A stretch of 39,145 nucleotides of DNA from Coemansia sp. RSA 1804 (Eukaryota; Kickxellomycota; Kickxellomycetes; Kickxellales; Kickxellaceae): positions 1 through 39,145 of the forward strand of contig JANBTH010000078.1 of NCBI GenBank assembly GCA_027578815.1. The letters run 5' to 3'. Of this stretch, positions 34,669-39,145 are shown in pieces. Both the position numbers and the translations under genes were made by a program. The stretch's first letter is position 1. Every line of letters starts with the position of its first letter. Below the pieces are notes generated by a model. That model saw only the letters and a list, made by a program, of their open reading frames with translations. It was not told where the DNA came from and made no database searches.

Positions 34669-35266
34669 ACAGCAGGAGAGCACGCTGGGTTTAGCTTGGC
34701 TTGGCTGACTTGCATTTCAATCCATGTAGTTTTTTTAGCCTCAGTGGCAATCAATGTTCACTCACTCATTTTATCTCCCTTCCTCCTTCCGCCCCCTCAT
34801 CCCACTCTTCCTTTCGACGTTTCCAGCCTTAAAACCTTGGCAATACAATAAGCACTTTTTTTCCTGGAATATTGTGTGTCCGAAAATTCCTGCGGCATTG
34901 ACGATAAACTAAGCTATTTTTCTGCACAGTTCATATTCTTTTGCAAAGGCATTCTTTTGCTTTCTGTTTCAAGGTCTTGTTACTTTTTCTTCTTCTTCCG
35001 CAAAAGCCGCAAATTTATACTATTCCCAGCTTGTATTATTTTCTTCATTGCTTTGTGGAAAAAACAGAGCATACATAACAGATATAGCAAAAACACAAGC
35101 CTCCCGCCGCCGCTGCCTCCGACTCCGACATAGTCTGGCTCTCCTTTATTGATTCCGCCATAATCTGCATGCTTCATTAGCGGTGTCGGTACCACTTTTT
35201 TCTTTATTCTGTTCGAAATTCTAGCACTTGCACCCTTTCTTTAACAACAGACGACCTGCATACAAC
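34669..35266. other. Spacer and promoter of the GRAM/VASt gene
   Basis: About 0.6 kb rich in pyrimidine tracts. A tandem CCGCCGCCGCTGCC stretch lies near 35104. No gene was recognised. Confidence 0.55.
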
Positions 35267-38200
35267 ATGTCCAAGGACGAAAGGCCGCGTGGTTTGCGTG
35301 CGAGGCTTCGCCAGCGCAGCAAAGCACGGGGCACAAGCGACGATGAGGTGCGGTCGCGTCCAATGTCGCTGGACCTAAGCAGCCACACTCAGCCCATGCT
35401 CCACGCCAACGGCATGCACTCGACGGCCACAATCCCCATGCACGCCGGCGACACCAAGTCGTTCTATGACTTCGGCTACGGGGCTGACAGCCAGGAGAAC
35501 AGCGGCGGACTTGCATTAGGCGAGTTTGGCGAGGATGGAAGCGAGGTTGCTGAAGACGAAGCGCACACACACAGTCTGTCGCGGCCGTCTGGTGCTATTG
35601 CGCGGTCGTATTCGCAAGAGCGGGCTGACCAGTCGTCCCTCGCCAGCAGCAAGGGCGCCTATGCACAAACACACACAGCCCAGAGTCCCCGCGGCCAGAA
35701 GCAGACTGGGAGGCGGGGGAGCTCTCAGAGCGTGCCCGTGTACGACCCTGTGCAGGCATATGGCGGCGTGTCCGATGGCAATGGATCGAGGACCGACGAG
35801 GGCGAGAGCGGAGACCGGCATTCGGGAAACTACTCGTTCGGCTACTCGCACGATGAAGCACAGAACGGCGACCTCCATAGCGACGGTGACGATGCCGAGG
35901 GCGAACTCAACGCCGTGTACCTGAAGCGAAACACCGATTTCCATGGTCTGTTCCGGAACATACCTATCGACGAGCTGCTGATTGACGACTACATCTGCGC
36001 ACTGCAGAGAGACATCCTCGTGCAAGGGCGGCTGTATCTGACCGAGAACTACGTGTGCTTCTTCTCCAACATATTCGGCTGGGTGACCAGTCTGACCATT
36101 GCGTTTGACGAGATTGTGTCCATCGAAAAGAAGATGACGGCGCTGATTATCCCAAACGCCATCCAGATCTCCACGCTCCACGCAAAGCACGCGTTCAGCT
36201 CGTTCATGTACCGGGACTCGGCATACAACCAGCTCTACGATCTGTGGATCAAGAGCAAAAGCGAAAAGAACGCTGGGCTGCCCGAGATTGGCCACGCCGA
36301 GGACGGCACCGGTGCCGGCGACATCTCAAGACACAGAGAGGATGTGCTTAACGCGTACCAGAGTCTGACCGAGGAAAGCGATGAGGGCAGTGCTGCTGGT
36401 ACTGGCAGCGGTGACGATGCGTATTCGGGAAGCGAAATGGGTGTGGATGAAAGCGACGATGGACGTGGAAGAAAGCCTGGTGGAGGTAGGAGAAGGCGCC
36501 TGCGCACACAGAGCGGGTTTGACGAGGAATCTGCTGGCTCTATCAGCGACACCGAGAGCGAGGGGAGCAGAAGTGCTGCAGACCTAGGCGGAGTTATTGC
36601 CGCTGCTGTTAGTATGAGTCCCAGGTCAATAGAGTCGAAACATGCCCCTAGCACTGGCCGCTCATCCATGGAAGCTGACACAAAGGCAAGAGCCGCAGCA
36701 AAATCAGACAGCGCTCATGATGCCACCGGAGGCGATGCTGCAGGAAGAACCAATGAAACGGGCGAACCCGGGTTGTCTACTATTCCAAGCGGCAGCAGCG
36801 TGTCTCCAACGGCATCGCAGGCGGGCACTGACGTCACCGGCATATCACAGGCTTCAGCAAAGGAGGGGCCCAGCATTTCGCGGAATGCATCGCAGCTCTC
36901 GGCGCAGGCTACCAGGGTTGCCACTGGCATTGGCGCGGCAGGCACGCCGCAGGCTCAAAGGTCAGTGACAAGCCTTTTGTCTGAGAATGCCAGCGATATT
37001 GGCAAGACAAAGGCCCTGGCGAACGGCGCCACCGACAGGGCGGCTGGGGGCGCACCACTCTTTGCAAAGCTGCCCAAGACGCCCGATGGCACGGACGCAG
37101 CATCGGTGTCTTCGCTAACAAGGAACAAGAGTGTCAGCAAGAAACAGCAGGACAGTGGATCTGTTGAGGCAGGCAACCAAGTGCCACTGCACAAACCCAC
37201 AAGCTGCTTGTGCGGTTCGGATGCTAAACACACGGCTCATTACGCGCAGGAAGCCCTGGACGCAGCGTTCCCGCTGTCGTTGCCATTGCTTATTCGGCTC
37301 GTTTTCAGCGCAGCGATTCCGCCGGAGCTTGAGAAGATATATGCGCCGACCAGCAAGGTGGACAAGAAGGAGCTTGACAGCAGCTGCACCAAGCGCATCA
37401 CGGAGTGCGGGAACAGCGATGTCAAGACGGAGGGGTGGGTGCCGGATCCAAGCGACAGCGGGCTGGAGATGTGCATCTACAGCTATGAGAAGCCGTTAGG
37501 GTTCTCGATTGGGCCAAAGTCAACGACGGTTGAGGATACGTTCCGCATAACGGAGATGGATTTCGACAAGGCGGTTGTTGTGGAGCAGATTGTGCGGACG
37601 CCCAACATTCCGTCGGGAACGGCGTTCTTTGTGAAGATCCGGCACTGCCTGACGTGGGCGTGTGGGCCAGGAAAGCATCCTGCTGGCGGGTGGTCGCACT
37701 ACAGGATGACGTTTGAGATCGAGTGGGTCAAGAGCTCGTGGATCAAGGGGGCGATCGAGAAGGGCACAACGGACTCGAACAAGCAGGCGGGCGAGATGCT
37801 TGAAAAGTACATCCGCAGCTGGGTGGCGGCGCATCCGAGCATGGAGGTCAAGGAGCAGCATCTGGGAGCCAGCAAGGCGCTGTCGAGGGGCGAGGGGTCG
37901 CCGGTAATGGGCTCGGCGGCGGCGGCGCAGAGGCGGGCGCGGAAGGCGGGCGAGGGAGGCGGCGGGAAGAGAACTCGACGCCGCGACCACAGTCCGCAGG
38001 GGCTGCGGATGGAAGAGCTGCTTGGCGAGCGCGACGGGCGGAGACGGGCGGAAGGCAAGGGGCACGGCAGACACGTAGGCCACATGCGCACGGACAGCAC
38101 CAAGTCCGGCAGCATCAACGAGCGTGAGCTGCATCGGGCAGCTAATGCATCAGCAGGTCTGAATGAAAGCGAGGCCGCCGGAGCCGGCAGCAGCAGCAGG

Positions 38201-38629
38201 CATTCTGGCAGAGCGCTGGGAGGAGGAGGGGCTGCAGAGGACGAGAGCGAGAAGAAGGCGTGGAGGAGGCGTGCGGACGAGTCGTGGGTTGGCTGGGCGT
38301 CCTACCACGCCGTTTATCCTGTCGTTTGCGTGTCGCGGCGCGGGATGCGTGCGGCAAGAGCGGCGGTGGCGGGACCCATGTCCGGCCCAGTGGTGGTTGC
38401 GCTGCTGCTGGGGCTTCTTGTGGTTTCAAACCTCTGGCGGCTTACTCGTGATTCAAATAGAGGAGGTGTGGGGGACCAGGCTGGCGGAATAGCGGAGATG
38501 AGCGGTCGGATGGAGATGCTTGCTGCGCAGGTGGCAGCCATCAACAGGCGGCTGGACCAACTACTTGTTGAGCTTGTGAAGGCGTCAGGCAAGGCCGACG
38601 GAGCAGGCTCTGGCATGAGCAGTGTGTAG
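35267..38629 (+). CDS. GRAM and VASt domain protein, likely ER-anchored sterol transporter (Lam/Ysp/Aster family)
   Basis: Proteins of this family sit in the ER at membrane contact sites and move sterol from the plasma membrane through the StART-like VASt domain. The 1120-residue intronless frame has a basic, Ser-rich disordered N-terminus. A GRAM domain (about 218-325) shows FHGLFRNIPIDELLIDDYIC, GRLYLTENYVCFFSNIFGW and a closing helix with Trp. A long acidic/Ser-rich linker follows. The VASt domain (about 655-860) includes AAFPLSLPLLIRLVFS, TFRITEMDFDKAVVVEQIVR and VKIRHCLTWACGPGKHPAGG. After a basic linker comes one transmembrane helix (about 1040-1060, VVVALLLGLLVVSNLW) and a short coiled coil (about 1075-1105). 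This order is the Lam/Aster order. The start is the ATG after a clear upstream leader; the earlier TTG is ignored. The gene is GC-rich. Confidence 0.93.
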   Translation: MSKDERPRGLRARLRQRSKARGTSDDEVRSRPMSLDLSSHTQPMLHANGMHSTATIPMHAGDTKSFYDFGYGADSQENSGGLALGEFGEDGSEVAEDEAHTHSLSRPSGAIARSYSQERADQSSLASSKGAYAQTHTAQSPRGQKQTGRRGSSQSVPVYDPVQAYGGVSDGNGSRTDEGESGDRHSGNYSFGYSHDEAQNGDLHSDGDDAEGELNAVYLKRNTDFHGLFRNIPIDELLIDDYICALQRDILVQGRLYLTENYVCFFSNIFGWVTSLTIAFDEIVSIEKKMTALIIPNAIQISTLHAKHAFSSFMYRDSAYNQLYDLWIKSKSEKNAGLPEIGHAEDGTGAGDISRHREDVLNAYQSLTEESDEGSAAGTGSGDDAYSGSEMGVDESDDGRGRKPGGGRRRRLRTQSGFDEESAGSISDTESEGSRSAADLGGVIAAAVSMSPRSIESKHAPSTGRSSMEADTKARAAAKSDSAHDATGGDAAGRTNETGEPGLSTIPSGSSVSPTASQAGTDVTGISQASAKEGPSISRNASQLSAQATRVATGIGAAGTPQAQRSVTSLLSENASDIGKTKALANGATDRAAGGAPLFAKLPKTPDGTDAASVSSLTRNKSVSKKQQDSGSVEAGNQVPLHKPTSCLCGSDAKHTAHYAQEALDAAFPLSLPLLIRLVFSAAIPPELEKIYAPTSKVDKKELDSSCTKRITECGNSDVKTEGWVPDPSDSGLEMCIYSYEKPLGFSIGPKSTTVEDTFRITEMDFDKAVVVEQIVRTPNIPSGTAFFVKIRHCLTWACGPGKHPAGGWSHYRMTFEIEWVKSSWIKGAIEKGTTDSNKQAGEMLEKYIRSWVAAHPSMEVKEQHLGASKALSRGEGSPVMGSAAAAQRRARKAGEGGGGKRTRRRDHSPQGLRMEELLGERDGRRRAEGKGHGRHVGHMRTDSTKSGSINERELHRAANASAGLNESEAAGAGSSSRHSGRALGGGGAAEDESEKKAWRRRADESWVGWASYHAVYPVVCVSRRGMRAARAAVAGPMSGPVVVALLLGLLVVSNLWRLTRDSNRGGVGDQAGGIAEMSGRMEMLAAQVAAINRRLDQLLVELVKASGKADGAGSGMSSV

Positions 38630-38956
38630 TGGTTAACTTGGGTGTACAGATAATCCCAACTCTACTCTTCGTTTACTCGGGGAAACATGCGGCGACGACC
38701 AATAGGTGGGTGCATAGAAGGCAGATGCCGATTATTGTTTGTATACATGAAAGGAGCAGAAAAACAAACAAACAAATGTTAGTATACACAATAGAACAAC
38801 AATAGTCAATGGCATATTTCACATTCTCACACTCAATCTACAAATACACAACAACCATTTCACCTACCTTGGGGGATATATCGTCGTCCTTGTCCCTAAT
38901 AGGAGGGTGTTCTGTCGCAGAATCGTTAAAGACTGCGGCTTAATGACAGTTGATGG
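38630..38956. other. Spacer with exon-like piece on the minus strand
   Basis: On the minus strand a short open piece (about 38932-38873) reads VFNDSATEHPPIRDKDDD. It lies between a CAG acceptor preceded by a CTAAC branch-point-like motif and a GTAGGT donor. It may be an exon of a minus-strand gene that extends beyond the window. If so, the stop at 38957-38959 of the Fanzor-like tail could lie within an intron. Confidence 0.3.
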
Positions 38957-39145
38957 TTAGTCTGTGCGTCGACGCTGAGCAGGGGAACCATCAGCAGACA
39001 CCTCGCCATTATCTAGCCCAGCTGCATTGTTCCTGACACGATTGCCGCGTTGGAAACGCTCAGGAACTGCACCGTTTTGCTGGAGACCGTTTGCAATGTG
39101 CCAAAAGTTCATTGCTGCTGCTAGGTCGCGATTCAAACAGCGCGG
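38957..39145 (-). CDS. Partial: C-terminal tail of a Fanzor/TnpB-like nuclease (mobile element protein)
   Basis: The minus strand is open from the right edge to a TAA at 38959-38957 (62 residues). The first residues read RCLNRDLAAAMNFWHIANGL, resembling the third RuvC motif that follows the zinc ribbon in TnpB and eukaryotic Fanzor proteins: a Cys, then NRD with the catalytic Asp (codon 39127-39125), then Ala/Asn-rich helix. The next piece, GAVPERFQR, resembles the short Pro-Glu-Arg tail often seen in fungal copies. Fanzors are RNA-guided DNA endonucleases carried by transposons. Only the last 62 residues are inside the window, so completeness and activity cannot be judged. It could instead be another transposase family with a similar NRD motif, or a chance frame. 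Confidence 0.5.
   Translation of the reverse strand, partial: PRCLNRDLAAAMNFWHIANGLQQNGAVPERFQRGNRVRNNAAGLDNGEVSADGSPAQRRRTD

Noticed and set aside
1..39145. Biosynthetic cluster, CRISPR array or defence island
   Set aside because: Neighbouring genes are unrelated housekeeping functions with separate promoters. No regularly spaced repeats or clustered biosynthetic enzymes were seen.

Overview
The window reads as nuclear DNA of a filamentous, early-diverging fungus. Supporting this are short spliceosomal introns (about 90-610 nt), chitin-directed GH20 enzymes, a fungal MIT-domain protein, a SAGA Sgf73-type subunit and a Lam/Ysp-type sterol transporter. Placement near Kickxellomycotina/Zoopagomycota or Mucoromycota is inference from gene style only. 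No rRNA, tRNA, CRISPR array or bacterial-type operon was seen.

Layout, left to right. (1) Minus strand, 622-5365: tubulin-folding cofactor D in eight exons, whose 3' end is uncertain. (2) Minus, 5574-7328: intronless dihydroxyacetone kinase. (3) A 1.2 kb divergent spacer with a small stop-interrupted open frame. (4) Plus, 8562-11973: haspin-type histone H3 kinase with one intron. (5) Minus, 12173-16216: large PH-domain protein with two polyglutamine tracts, meeting haspin tail to tail. (6) Minus, 17224-18894: a GH20 beta-N-acetylhexosaminidase homologue that has lost the catalytic Asp-Glu pair. (7) Plus, 20807-25692: MIT-domain protein with a 608-nt intron splitting the MIT domain. (8) Plus, 27456-29497: monocarboxylate-porter-type MFS transporter in four exons. 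(9) Plus, 30662-32296: a second GH20 enzyme with an intact active site. (10) Plus, about 33042-34668: Sgf73/ataxin-7-like SAGA subunit. (11) Plus, 35267-38629: GRAM + VASt + membrane-anchor protein, a likely ER-anchored sterol transfer protein. (12) Minus, 38957 to the right edge: the C-terminal end of what looks like a Fanzor/TnpB-like RNA-guided nuclease of a mobile element.

Most genes are ordinary housekeeping genes and are not a functional cluster. Cofactor D and haspin both serve microtubules and mitosis. The two GH20 proteins are dispersed paralogues about 12 kb apart in opposite orientation. The points most worth follow-up are the conserved but catalytically dead GH20 paralogue, three GC-AG introns among thirteen inferred, and the Fanzor-like tail at the right edge. 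Exon joins were inferred by eye from splice consensus and protein-family continuity, with no transcript data.
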